From the NCBI GenBank assembly GCA_025916135.1, contig CP104793.1, forward strand, positions 248,001-312,000: 64,000 nucleotides of DNA. Reading direction: 5' to 3'. The position numbers and the translations under genes are program-made. Source of the stretch: Rhodobacteraceae bacterium D3-12 (lineage in GTDB: Bacteria; Pseudomonadota; Alphaproteobacteria; Rhodobacterales; Rhodobacteraceae). Below are positions 8,722 to 16,090 of the stretch, in pieces. A model generated the notes under the pieces. The model ran no database searches. It worked only from the letters and a program-made list of their open reading frames with translations, and was not told the origin of the DNA. Numbering within the stretch: position 1 is the first letter of the stretch; each line of letters starts with the position of its first letter.

Positions 8722-9734
8722 ATGGCCGTATTTGAGAGCTTAGCGCAATTTCGTAACGAAATGGAAACGGCACCGCACGCTGATGCCGAGGCGCTTGCCG
8801 AGGCGGAGGCGCGCAACGGGCAATTGACCAAGCCGCCGGGCGCGTTGGGGCGGCTGGAGGATCTGGCGATCTGGTATGCTGGCTGGCGCGGATCGACGCG
8901 GCCAGAGGTGAAACGCCCGCAGGTTATTGTTTTTGCAGGCAATCACGGGGTGACGGCGCAGGGGGTTTCGGCGTTTCCAGCGGCGGTGACGGCGCAGATG
9001 GTGCAGAACTTCGAGGCCGGGGGGCGGCGATCAACCAATTGGCCAAGGCATTTGGCGCCGAGATGACGGTTTGCGCGCTTGAGTTGGACCGGCCGACGGC
9101 GGATTTCACCCAAGCGCCGGCGATGAATGAAGCGGAGTTTCTTCAATCTTTACAAGCAGGTTGGGAGGCGGTGAGCCCGGAAGCCGATGTGTTGGTGACC
9201 GGAGAAATGGGGATCGGCAACACGACCAGCGCGGCGGCGATTGCGATGGCGCTTTTTGGGGGGGAGGCCGAGGCGTGGGTTGGACGCGGGACCGGTGTGG
9301 ATGATGCGGGGCTGGCGTTGAAGGCCCGCGTGGTGCGCGAAGGAATTGCGAGCAATGCCAGTGCGTTAGGTGATGGTCTGGCGGTGTTGCGTTGTCTTGG
9401 GGGGCGCGAGTTGGTGGCGATGGCCGGAGCGATTGCGCGGGCGCGGGTGTTGCGCATTCCGGTTATTCTGGACGGGTTCATTTGCACGGCGGCGGCCGCG
9501 TGTTTGGAGCGGGCTGTGCCGGGGGCGTTGGATCATGCGGTGGCGGGGCATGTGAGCCTTGAACCGGGGCACGCTAAGCTGTTGGAACGGCTGGGAAAAG
9601 AGCCGCTTTTGGCGCTTGGGATGCGGCTTGGCGAAGGGTCGGGCGCGGCGCTGGCGATTGGTGTTTTGAAGGGGGCTGTGGCGTGTCATTCGGGCATGGC
9701 GAGTTTTGCCGAAGCCGGGGTGTCAGACGGGTAG
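8722..9734 (+). pseudogene. cobT: nicotinate-nucleotide--dimethylbenzimidazole phosphoribosyltransferase CobT, frame broken by one base
   Basis: CobT makes alpha-ribazole phosphate from nicotinate mononucleotide and dimethylbenzimidazole for the B12 lower ligand. The first part (8722 onward) has the family motifs [13 protein letters not shown] and [17 protein letters not shown] and runs to MVQNFEAGG. The second frame continues [15 protein letters not shown] through the catalytic-site segment [15 protein letters not shown]. The break is at the six-G run at about 9020-9025; seven Gs would join the frames into 337 residues, the expected length. Its partner cobS is divergent, 79 bp away. Confidence 0.88.
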
Positions 9735-9784
9735 CGTTCGGAATGGTTAATAGCGCTGCGGTGCGGCGAAAGCAGGGGGGTGAC

Positions 9785-9811
9785 CTTCGGCTGACATCCG
9801 GCTGACATCCG
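9785..9811 (+). repeat. intergenic repeat, 11-bp units CGGCTGACATC
   Basis: Two adjacent copies of CGGCTGACATC follow a G run. Nearly the same stretch recurs at 54287-54313 after thiQ. This copy ends 9 bp before the left end of the IS1595 element, so the element inserted beside or into this repeat. Confidence 0.6.
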
Positions 9812-9820
9812 TACACCGCC

Positions 9821-9846
9821 GCGGCCTTATGTATCAAACGCACCAA
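9821..9846 (+). repeat. left terminal inverted repeat of the IS1595 element
   Basis: 26 bp, exact reverse complement of 13153-13178. It begins GCGGCC and contains TTATGTATCAAACG. Confidence 0.88.
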
Positions 9847-9868
9847 GGTGTGAGCGATGATTGATACT

Positions 9869-10696
9869 CTATTTGCGTCCGCCCTCGCTGCCTGTGTAAA
9901 CGCGCCAGCCTCCATCAAGGTTCCATTGGTCCTTATCGAGCCGCACTTCGCGGTCACTAAATATGAAAGGCCCGCCCCCGGTGGTAAAAGAAAACCTTAT
10001 CTGCACCCAATGCTTGGCCTTGGTGATCTCATCAAGGTAACCTATGGTAACTATCCACTTACAGCGCCCCTCACCGGGCGGGTAATAAAAATCAGCGTGG
10101 AACCCGTAGTGGCCACCATCGCCCGGGAAAACGGTGCTTTCCATGAACGATTGAGAAGTGTTTCTGGTGATGGATATCGCTTGGGCTGCGGCGATCTCGT
10201 CAATTTTTTCAAAGTTGTCACCCACGGCAGCGGCGTGAGAGATCGCGAAAATAGTAGCGGGGGAACGCCCGACATTCTCAAAGTTAATTCTTATTGTAAG
10301 GAAGACTCTGCTTTCGTCCCAAACAAGCCCCCCATCTGGAGCGGCGGAAACCTTAAGCCAAGGCCGCTCTGCTCCGAACGCTATGTTAATCGCCTTGTTG
10401 GACTGGTAGAGCGTCCCGACAAGCAGCCCTGCGGCGGCAACGGTGAATACCATCATAATCCACTGTGCGAGAGTATCCTCCAAGGAAAAAAGCCTGCGCG
10501 GCCAATACCACCAATCTGGCACGCTGTTGTCATCGTGAGCGCACTCATTTGTGCCGGTGGCGCAATGGGATACTTCGCTTGGAGGTGGATTTTTTACCGG
10601 TGATGTGACCTCCAACGTCAGGAAGAACAGAAGAGTAATTCCGAAACCAAGAATTAGTCCAAGTAAAAATGCCCCGTCTGTAAAGCGCTTAAACAT
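9869..10696 (-). CDS. passenger gene: hypothetical membrane protein
   Basis: A 275-residue protein not assigned to a named family. Two hydrophobic helices are visible: residues about 10-30 (GAFLLGLILGFGITLLFFL) and about 78-97 (IMMVFTVAAAGLLVGTLY). The C-terminal 170 residues look like a soluble beta-rich domain (LTIRINFENVGRSPATI, YGFHADFYYPPGEGRCKWIV). The arrangement of a short hairpin membrane anchor plus a beta domain is common in proteins of unknown function in mobile regions. Its start overlaps the end of the DUF6471 gene by 43 bp, so the two are probably translationally coupled. Base composition is A+T-richer than the chromosome. Confidence 0.7.
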   Translation of the reverse strand: MFKRFTDGAFLLGLILGFGITLLFFLTLEVTSPVKNPPPSEVSHCATGTNECAHDDNSVPDWWYWPRRLFSLEDTLAQWIMMVFTVAAAGLLVGTLYQSNKAINIAFGAERPWLKVSAAPDGGLVWDESRVFLTIRINFENVGRSPATIFAISHAAAVGDNFEKIDEIAAAQAISITRNTSQSFMESTVFPGDGGHYGFHADFYYPPGEGRCKWIVTIGYLDEITKAKHWVQIRFSFTTGGGPFIFSDREVRLDKDQWNLDGGWRVYTGSEGGRK

Positions 10697-10878
10697 TGCA
10701 ATAAGAACGCCGCGCTAAACTTCCCTCGGGATAGCTTGTTGCGGACATTCACCTCTTTTTCACTGATTCCAATGCCCTCCAGCTTGTCTACAAGCTGAGC
10801 GTAAGTCACGCCATTTCGTTTCAACTCGGCCTTGAGAAGGTTCGCGGCCCTGCTTTCCCATTCCGTTTGTGTTGGCAT
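10654..10878 (-). CDS. passenger gene: DUF6471-domain protein
   Basis: A 74-residue protein matching the DUF6471 pattern: WESRAANLLKAELKRNGVTY, then LVDKLEGIGI, then NKLSRGKFSAAFLLQCL. The alternating helices look like a small helix-turn-helix fold, and I infer, but cannot show, DNA binding. It is divergent from the transposase gene across a 101-bp gap that contains two direct-repeat boxes, which makes it a candidate regulator of the element. Confidence 0.75.
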   Translation of the reverse strand: MPTQTEWESRAANLLKAELKRNGVTYAQLVDKLEGIGISEKEVNVRNKLSRGKFSAAFLLQCLSALQTGHFYLD

Positions 10879-10911
10879 GTATCACCTTTTGCACTAAAAG
10901 TATCTTTTTCA

Positions 10912-10978
10912 TTACATAAGGTATTGAACGCGATACGTCTAGGCACTATATTCGTTACATAGGTAATGGATAAGATAC
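10912..10978 (+). promoter_or_regulatory. paired direct-repeat boxes between DUF6471 and transposase genes
   Basis: Box 1 at 10912-10936 begins TTACATAAGGTATTG and ends GATAC; box 2 at 10955-10978 begins TTACATAGGTAATGG and ends GATAC. Spacing is 43 bp start to start, about four helical turns. The position in the shared divergent promoter region suggests operator sites. This is inference from the repeat alone. Confidence 0.5.
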
Positions 10979-10979
10979 A

Positions 10980-11942
10980 ATGGCACAGCACTTCCTTCTC
11001 TCCGCAGCTTCCCGCACACTCAGCCTCCGCACGATCTACAAGGCTGGTGAGGATGCGGCATACCAGACGTTTTGCGAAATGCGCTGGCCGGAGACGAATG
11101 GCGAGGCGGTTTGCCCGCGTTGCAGCCATGACGAAACCTATAAGATCACCACGCGCCGCAAGTTCAAGTGCAAGGCCTGCAGCCACCAGTTTAGCGTGAC
11201 CTCTGGCACCATCTTTGCCAGCCGCAAGATGGACTTTGTGGACCTGCTGGCCGCGATCTGCATCATGGTGAACGCCTCCAAGGGCGTAAGCATGGTGCAG
11301 CTTTCCCGCGATCTGGATTGCCAATACAAAACCGCGTTCGTGCTGGCGCACAAGCTGCGCGAAGCAATGGCGCAGGAAATCCAGACGGGTGAAGTTCTGG
11401 AGGGCCACGTTGAGATTGACGGGGCATACTTTGGCGGTCATATCCGCCCCCACAACGAGAAAGCCAAGCGGGTTGACCGCCGCCTCAAGCGCCACCAGAC
11501 CGGCAAGCGCCGCGTTGTGATTGCCCTGCGTGAGCGTGAAGGCCGCACCCTGCCGTTCGTGGGCATGAGCGAAGCCGAGGGCGTTGTGCTGGCGAATGAA
11601 AACGTCTCGCGCATGTCCACCATGTCAGCCGATGAAGCAAGCCATTGGGATGATCTGCACATGGGCTTCCACGTTGACCGCGTGAACCACTCCGAAATCT
11701 ACAGCGACCACGGCAAGCACACGAACATGGTGGAAAGCTATTTCTCGCGCCTGCGCCGCATGGTCGTAGGCCAGCATCACCACGTTAGCCCGCAATACCT
11801 CTACCAATACGCAAACCACGCGGCATGGCTGGAAGATAACCGCCGCACCGACAACGGCACTCTGGCGCAGATCGTGGTGTCGAACGCGATGGGCGCTCCG
11901 GTTAGCCGAACGTGGAAGGGGTGTTGGCAGCGGGCGGCTTAA
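10980..11942 (+). CDS. IS1595-family transposase
   Basis: A 320-residue transposase. An N-terminal zinc ribbon has Cys45, Cys48, Cys64 and Cys67 (CPRC ... CKAC), followed by a helical region containing LSRDLDCQYKTAFVLAHKLR. The catalytic domain starts with the EIDGAYFGG motif (Asp147), has MSADEASHW near 215 and ends with TNMVESYFSRLRR (Asn249/Glu252), the typical ISXO2-like DDE pattern. The gene is intact and its element ends are intact, so it may be active. Its base composition is closer to the chromosome than that of the acetyltransferase gene downstream. Confidence 0.93.
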   Translation: MAQHFLLSAASRTLSLRTIYKAGEDAAYQTFCEMRWPETNGEAVCPRCSHDETYKITTRRKFKCKACSHQFSVTSGTIFASRKMDFVDLLAAICIMVNASKGVSMVQLSRDLDCQYKTAFVLAHKLREAMAQEIQTGEVLEGHVEIDGAYFGGHIRPHNEKAKRVDRRLKRHQTGKRRVVIALREREGRTLPFVGMSEAEGVVLANENVSRMSTMSADEASHWDDLHMGFHVDRVNHSEIYSDHGKHTNMVESYFSRLRRMVVGQHHHVSPQYLYQYANHAAWLEDNRRTDNGTLAQIVVSNAMGAPVSRTWKGCWQRAA

Positions 11943-12026
11943 GTAAAGACCCTTGCTTTGTGCCGCCGGAAGGCCATATTATTAAGCTAAGGATTTGGTT
12001 GGGAAGCCACCGACCCCTAAAGAGCC

Positions 12027-12284
12027 ATGGAGGGCGTAGTGCTAAACACATTCATTAGCTGGTGGAATTCTCATGCCCAAAATAACGGGAAAGTAAAGTT
12101 TCGCAACCGTCGAGAAGCGGCTGAATTCGTGCGCCGTATCGCGAATGAAGGCGGACCGAACAAAGCAATGATGGATATGCGCGCCCAATATGAAGCTGTT
12201 AAGAAGGCAAAAGCCGCCCAAGACGGCAATCGACCTGTCTCAAGTGGAACTGCAGCCATACGACAGCCAGAAGTTCACGTATAA
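12027..12284 (+). CDS. passenger gene: small unknown protein upstream of the acetyltransferase
   Basis: An 85-residue protein, not recognised. It is mainly helical and basic (FRNRREAAEFVRRIANEG, MDMRAQYEAVKKAKAA). A GTG at 12039 is an alternative start. Its 3' end overlaps the acetyltransferase reading frame by 95 bp (or 41 bp if the latter starts at GTG 12244). Small-gene/GNAT pairs of this layout are often toxin-antitoxin modules; here the small protein shows no clear ribbon-helix-helix signature, so antitoxin function is only a hypothesis. Confidence 0.55.
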   Translation: MEGVVLNTFISWWNSHAQNNGKVKFRNRREAAEFVRRIANEGGPNKAMMDMRAQYEAVKKAKAAQDGNRPVSSGTAAIRQPEVHV

Positions 12285-12753
12285 CCGATTCAGCTGCGGT
12301 AAGACCGCGCTGGATCGGTTTATAAAATCCAAAGCGAAAAAGGAAACTCGTCGTTTGGAGCAAAAGGTGTTTGTGGCAACGCTTTCAGGTTCTTCAAACT
12401 GCATAGGTTATTTTGCGCTTCAACTTGGATCAGATAGTGTCCCCAACCTACCCAAAGACGAGCTTAGGTACTTACAAAACAGAGTTGCGTTCCCGGCTGT
12501 TCACATGAGTTATCTTGGCGTCGACTCGCGGTATCAAGGGCAAGGCTTGGGGAGGCATCTATTGATGGATGTCTTCGAAAAAACGGCCCAAATATCTAAA
12601 TTTGCTGGTTTCCACGCGTTGACCTTAGAGTCGATTGACGCGGATTCAACCGCATTCTATAGCAAAATTGGCTTCACTATTTACTCTTCTGGCGGCGCAC
12701 AGCCGAAAATGCTCTACCCAATACAGAATATTCTCAAATTGGTCGACCAATAG
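12190..12753 (+). CDS. passenger gene: GNAT-family N-acetyltransferase (TacT-like)
   Basis: A 187-residue acetyltransferase. The acetyl-CoA binding motif is YQGQGLGRHLL at about residues 115-125, preceded by the strand MSYLGVD; the C-terminal motif STAFYSKIGF is near 164. The N-terminal segment FSCGKTALDRFIKSKA resembles the start of TacT-type toxins, which acetylate aminoacyl-tRNA. GTG at 12244 is a possible later start. The gene has clearly lower GC than the chromosome, which indicates foreign origin. It could equally be a small-molecule or peptide acetyltransferase. Confidence 0.8.
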   Translation: MKLLRRQKPPKTAIDLSQVELQPYDSQKFTYNRFSCGKTALDRFIKSKAKKETRRLEQKVFVATLSGSSNCIGYFALQLGSDSVPNLPKDELRYLQNRVAFPAVHMSYLGVDSRYQGQGLGRHLLMDVFEKTAQISKFAGFHALTLESIDADSTAFYSKIGFTIYSSGGAQPKMLYPIQNILKLVDQ

Positions 12754-12770
12754 TAACCTCGCGCAAGCAC

Positions 12771-13127
12771 TTATTCTGCCCACGCCCGCCCTTCACGTCT
12801 TACCTCACCCTTAACCCGCATTCGGTGCAGTGCGGCAACTGCCCGCCGTTTAGCCACCTCTGGCGGTATATCCGGCCTATGTGCGCACAGATGGCCTACA
12901 AGGCTGTTAATGTCCCTTGGGGCGTCTCTCAGCGCTTGTAAGATCAGCCTGCGTAGCTCCTTACGCTTGAACCGTGGCGCTCTGGGGTGAACCCGTTCTG
13001 GCGGTATCTCCGCGCCCCTGACCATCAGCGCGGCCCATGCGAACTCCCACCCCATCTCCCGATTGCGCCAGACCTGCGCTAGCGCCTTATTTATCGTGCG
13101 ATCTTGCATGGCTGCATTGTGATTCAC
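12771..13127 (-). CDS. passenger gene: predicted winged-helix protein
   Basis: A 118-residue protein not assigned to a family. The second half (RRLILQALRDAPRDINSLVG ... RAVAALHRMRVKGEVRREGRAWAE) has the helix-helix-helix-wing rhythm of winged-helix DNA-binding domains. The first half is basic (HPRAPRFKRKELRR). It points toward the acetyltransferase gene (17 bp gap) and begins 25 bp inside the right terminal repeat. ATG at the seventh codon is an alternative start. Confidence 0.6.
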   Translation of the reverse strand: MNHNAAMQDRTINKALAQVWRNREMGWEFAWAALMVRGAEIPPERVHPRAPRFKRKELRRLILQALRDAPRDINSLVGHLCAHRPDIPPEVAKRRAVAALHRMRVKGEVRREGRAWAE

Positions 13128-13152
13128 ATGGGCGCAGAATGCAGTTAGATTG

Positions 13153-13178
13153 TTGGTGCGTTTGATACATAAGGCCGC
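13153..13178 (-). repeat. right terminal inverted repeat of the IS1595 element
   Basis: 26 bp, exact reverse complement of 9821-9846. Confidence 0.88.
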
Positions 13179-13265
13179 AAAATTGAGTAACGGGGCGCAC
13201 GGTGCTGAAACGTGTTTCGCGTGAGCGGGTCTTGTTCAAAGCGGGGAAATGGGCGATTGAGAGTT

Positions 13266-13717
13266 ATGAGTGAAAACCCGACCCGAAGTGTCCTGCCCGA
13301 GACCACGCGCTCGCTTCCGATTGCGATGCTGCGGGCGCGAGAAACGATGATGGCGCCGATCCGGCACATGTTGCAGAAAGCGGGTGTGACCGAACAGCAG
13401 TGGCGCGTGTTGCGGGTTCTGGCCGAGCGGGGCACGACCGACCCCAGGACCTTGCGCATGAGGCGTGTTTGCTGAACCCGTCATTGACGCGGATCATGCA
13501 GCTTCTGGAGAAGAAGGGGTTGATCACCCGCAAGGACCATCCAAGCGACCGGCGCAAGGTGTTGGTTGATATCACCGAGGAGGGCCGCAGCCTGTTGAGT
13601 GCTGCGGCACCGGAGAGCGCGGAGATTTTTGCGCGTCTTGAGGAGTTGTTTGGTCATGCGGAGATGGAACAACTGTTGGATTTGCTGAACCGGCTGAGTG
13701 CGGTTGAGTTGGAGTAG
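13266..13717 (+). pseudogene. MarR-family regulator, HpaR type, frame broken by one base
   Basis: From ATG 13266 the protein matches the homoprotocatechuate regulator branch of MarR (LPETTRSLPIAMLRARETMM, GVTEQQWRVLRVLAERG), then reaches a stop after LRMRRVC. In another frame it continues HEACLLNPSLTRIMQLLEKKGLITRK and DRRKVLVDITEEGR, the recognition helix and wing. One missing G at about 13454 (CTTGCGCAT expected CTTGGCGCAT) accounts for the break; repair gives 150 residues. Such regulators bind palindromes and respond to aromatic acids. Only 87 bp separate it from the IS1595 element. Confidence 0.85.
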
Positions 13718-13848
13718 GGCCAGCTCCCAAGCTCAGGTTCGATTAGGGTTCAGCCCTCAAACACATGCTTAATTGGGGGCCAGCCCCCAAACACATGCCT
13801 AATTTGGGGGCCAGCCCCCAAGCCCCCCGGATATTTCCAGTCAGATGA
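13716..13848 (+). repeat. tandem hairpin repeats, unit about 31 bp
   Basis: Four successive hairpin cores (GGGCCAGCTCCC, AGGGTTCAGCCCT, then GGGGGCCAGCCCCC twice at 13774 and 13805) spaced about 30 bp, with the shared spacer AAACACATGC. The block ends with CCCCCCGGATATTTCCAG and AGATGAACG, which also closes a hairpin at 48562-48608. It probably serves as the transcript end of the MarR gene. Confidence 0.7.
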
Positions 13849-13961
13849 ACGGGCGGGGCGTTCGAGCGGGCGGGTGTTCTAGTGGGTTGAAGCGGTCGCG
13901 TGACGTTTGGTTTGGCGGGTTGTTGCTTGACTTGGCAGGGGCATGGCGGGAGTGTGGCGCC

Positions 13962-15947
13962 ATGTCTGACAGGAACGCGCTTAGAGAGATCGAGGAGTTG
14001 CCCGATCTGGGAATTGTGATGAGCGATGGGTGTCGTTTGTCGGCGCGGGTTTGGCGGCCCGTGGATGCCGGGGAGGCTCCGGTGCCCGTGATCCTTGAGT
14101 ATCTTCCCTATCGCAAGCGGGATGGGACGGCGGCGCGGGATGCGTTGACGCATCCGTATTTTGCGCGCCGTGGATATGCCTGTGTGCGGGTTGATATGCG
14201 CGGTAATGGCGACAGCGACGGTGTGATGCTGGATGAATATACCGCGCAGGAACTGGAAGACGGCTGCGAGGTGATTGCATGGCTTGCGGCGCAGCCGTGG
14301 TGCAGCGGGTCGGTGGGCATGATGGGCATCAGTTGGGGCGGCTTCAACGGCCTGCAGGTGGCCGCGATGCAGCCCGAGGCGTTGAAGGCGGTGATCACGC
14401 TGTGTTCGACCGTGGACCGCTATGCCGATGACATTCATTACAAGGGCGGCTGTTTGCTGAATGAAAACCTCGGCTGGGGGGCGACGATGTGGGCCTATTC
14501 CAGTCGTCCGCCGGACCCGGCGCTGCGCGAGGATTGGCGGGCGTTGTGGATGCAGCGGCTGGAGGCCGAGCCGTTTTTGCCGGTGACGTGGTTGGGGCAT
14601 CAGCGGCGCGATGATTATTGGAAGCACGGCTCGGTCTGTGAGGATTTCAGCGCGATCAAGGCGAAGGTTCTGGCCGTGGGGGGCTGGGGCGATGCGTATA
14701 AAAACACGGTGGCGGAGGTGGTGGCGCATCTGCCGGGGGCGAAGGGTATCGTCGGGCCTTGGGTGCATAAGTATCCGCATTTCGCCGTGCCGGAGCCGCG
14801 GATCGGGTTCTTGCAGGAGGCGCTGCGCTGGTGGGATCGCTGGTTGAAGGGGATCGAGACCGGGGTGGAGGATGAGCCGGGGTATCGCGCCTATTTGATG
14901 GACGGGGTGCGGCCACGGACGTGGTATGAAGAGAGGGCCGGGCGGTGGATTGTCGGCGACGGGCCGGAAACGGCGCATGAGGTTTGGCCTTTGGGCGCGG
15001 CGGGTGCGTTGGGGGGCGAAGGCGCGGCAAATGCGGTTGTGGCGTCGCCCGCCCATTGCGGCATGGCGGCGGGGGAATATTGCGCGATCTGGCTGGGGCC
15101 GGAGATGCCGGGAGACCAGCGGCCCGATGATGCGTTTTCCGCTGTCTGGCGGTCGGCGCCATTGGGGCAGCCGCGTGATATTGTCGGGGCGCCGATGGTG
15201 CGGTTGCGGTTGAGCAGCGACACGCCGCAGGGGCAGATTGCCGTGCGGTTGACCCACATCCACCCGGACGGGGCGAGCACAAGGATCACCTATGGCCTGT
15301 TGAATTTGTCGCGTCGCAATGGCATGGACAAGAGCGTGCCGATGGTGCCGGGGCAGGTTGAAGAGATCGAGGTGACGCTGGATCAGATCGCCTATCGCGT
15401 GCCGGAGAGGCATCAGATTGCCGTTGCGGTGTCGAGCGCTTATTGGCCGCTGATCTGGCCCTCGCCGGAGGCGGGCGCGTTGCGGATCGTCGAAGGTGCC
15501 CTGCATTTGCCGGTGCGAGAGGGTCAGGGCGCGGGCGATGAATGCCGGTTTGAGCCGCCCGACGCGGCGGAGCCTTGGGCGGTTGAGGCGTTGCGCCCGG
15601 CGCAGAACAGCCGCGTGGTTGAGACAGATATGAGCAGCGGGATCGTGCGTCTGAATATCGAGGATGACTTTGGTTTGCGCCGCGATCTGGGACACGGGTT
15701 GATCAGTGGCGGCAAGGCGCGGGAGCAGTGGGACATCCACCCGGACGACCCGTTGAGTGCGCGCGGAAAAACCCATTGGACCGAAGAAATCGCGCGGGAG
15801 GGTGTTGCGCTTCGCAGTGAGACATATGCGGAGATGTGGGCGGACGAGACGTTTTTTCACCTTACGGCGCGACTGGAAGCATATGAAAATGATACACTCG
15901 TGTTTGAAAAGGACGTAAAAGAACAGATCAAGCGCGATGGCGTATGA
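13962..15947 (+). CDS. CocE/NonD-family hydrolase (X-Pro dipeptidyl-peptidase S15-like)
   Basis: A 661-residue alpha/beta hydrolase of the CocE/NonD family. The nucleophile elbow is GISWGG at residues 122-127 (Ser124), and DMRGNGDSDG at about 78-87 is a family hallmark. The C-terminal third is the jelly-roll domain (DTPQGQIAVRLTHIHPDG). The start is placed at ATG 13962 because homology begins there; the frame is open upstream but encodes low-similarity sequence. It precedes a peptide-type ABC transporter, suggesting cleavage of an imported peptide or ester, though the 143-bp gap leaves co-transcription open. Confidence 0.85.
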   Translation: MSDRNALREIEELPDLGIVMSDGCRLSARVWRPVDAGEAPVPVILEYLPYRKRDGTAARDALTHPYFARRGYACVRVDMRGNGDSDGVMLDEYTAQELEDGCEVIAWLAAQPWCSGSVGMMGISWGGFNGLQVAAMQPEALKAVITLCSTVDRYADDIHYKGGCLLNENLGWGATMWAYSSRPPDPALREDWRALWMQRLEAEPFLPVTWLGHQRRDDYWKHGSVCEDFSAIKAKVLAVGGWGDAYKNTVAEVVAHLPGAKGIVGPWVHKYPHFAVPEPRIGFLQEALRWWDRWLKGIETGVEDEPGYRAYLMDGVRPRTWYEERAGRWIVGDGPETAHEVWPLGAAGALGGEGAANAVVASPAHCGMAAGEYCAIWLGPEMPGDQRPDDAFSAVWRSAPLGQPRDIVGAPMVRLRLSSDTPQGQIAVRLTHIHPDGASTRITYGLLNLSRRNGMDKSVPMVPGQVEEIEVTLDQIAYRVPERHQIAVAVSSAYWPLIWPSPEAGALRIVEGALHLPVREGQGAGDECRFEPPDAAEPWAVEALRPAQNSRVVETDMSSGIVRLNIEDDFGLRRDLGHGLISGGKAREQWDIHPDDPLSARGKTHWTEEIAREGVALRSETYAEMWADETFFHLTARLEAYENDTLVFEKDVKEQIKRDGV

Positions 15948-16090
15948 GTGCATCAGGCGGACAATGCGGAAAAATTCCTTGCGGGATTGGTGTTTGTCGG
16001 TTTTGATTGATTCAAGAGTTAATAACCGGTGCGGCCTGTGCTGTTGATCGGTGAGACACAAACAAAAACAAGTTTACCTGGGAGAAAAAT

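Larger units (their letters stand above)
9821..13178 (+). mobile_element. IS1595-family insertion element with passenger genes (3,358 bp)
   Basis: The ends are a perfect 26-bp inverted repeat: 9821-9846 starts GCGGCCTTATGTATC and ends ACGCACCAA; 13153-13178 is its exact reverse complement. Between them are an IS1595-type transposase and five other genes: a membrane protein and a DUF6471 protein (minus), a small unknown protein and a GNAT acetyltransferase (plus), and a predicted winged-helix protein (minus). The termini are 22 and 25 bp outside the outermost genes. The passenger genes are visibly richer in A+T than the flanking chromosome. The 8-bp flanks (ACACCGCC, AAAATTGA) are not a target duplication, so the copy may be old or one flank altered. 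Confidence 0.88.

Noticed and set aside
13743-16061. 772-codon open frame antisense to the CocE hydrolase gene
   Set aside because: Arg/Pro/His-rich shadow of a GC-rich gene; the plus strand has the catalytic Ser motif.
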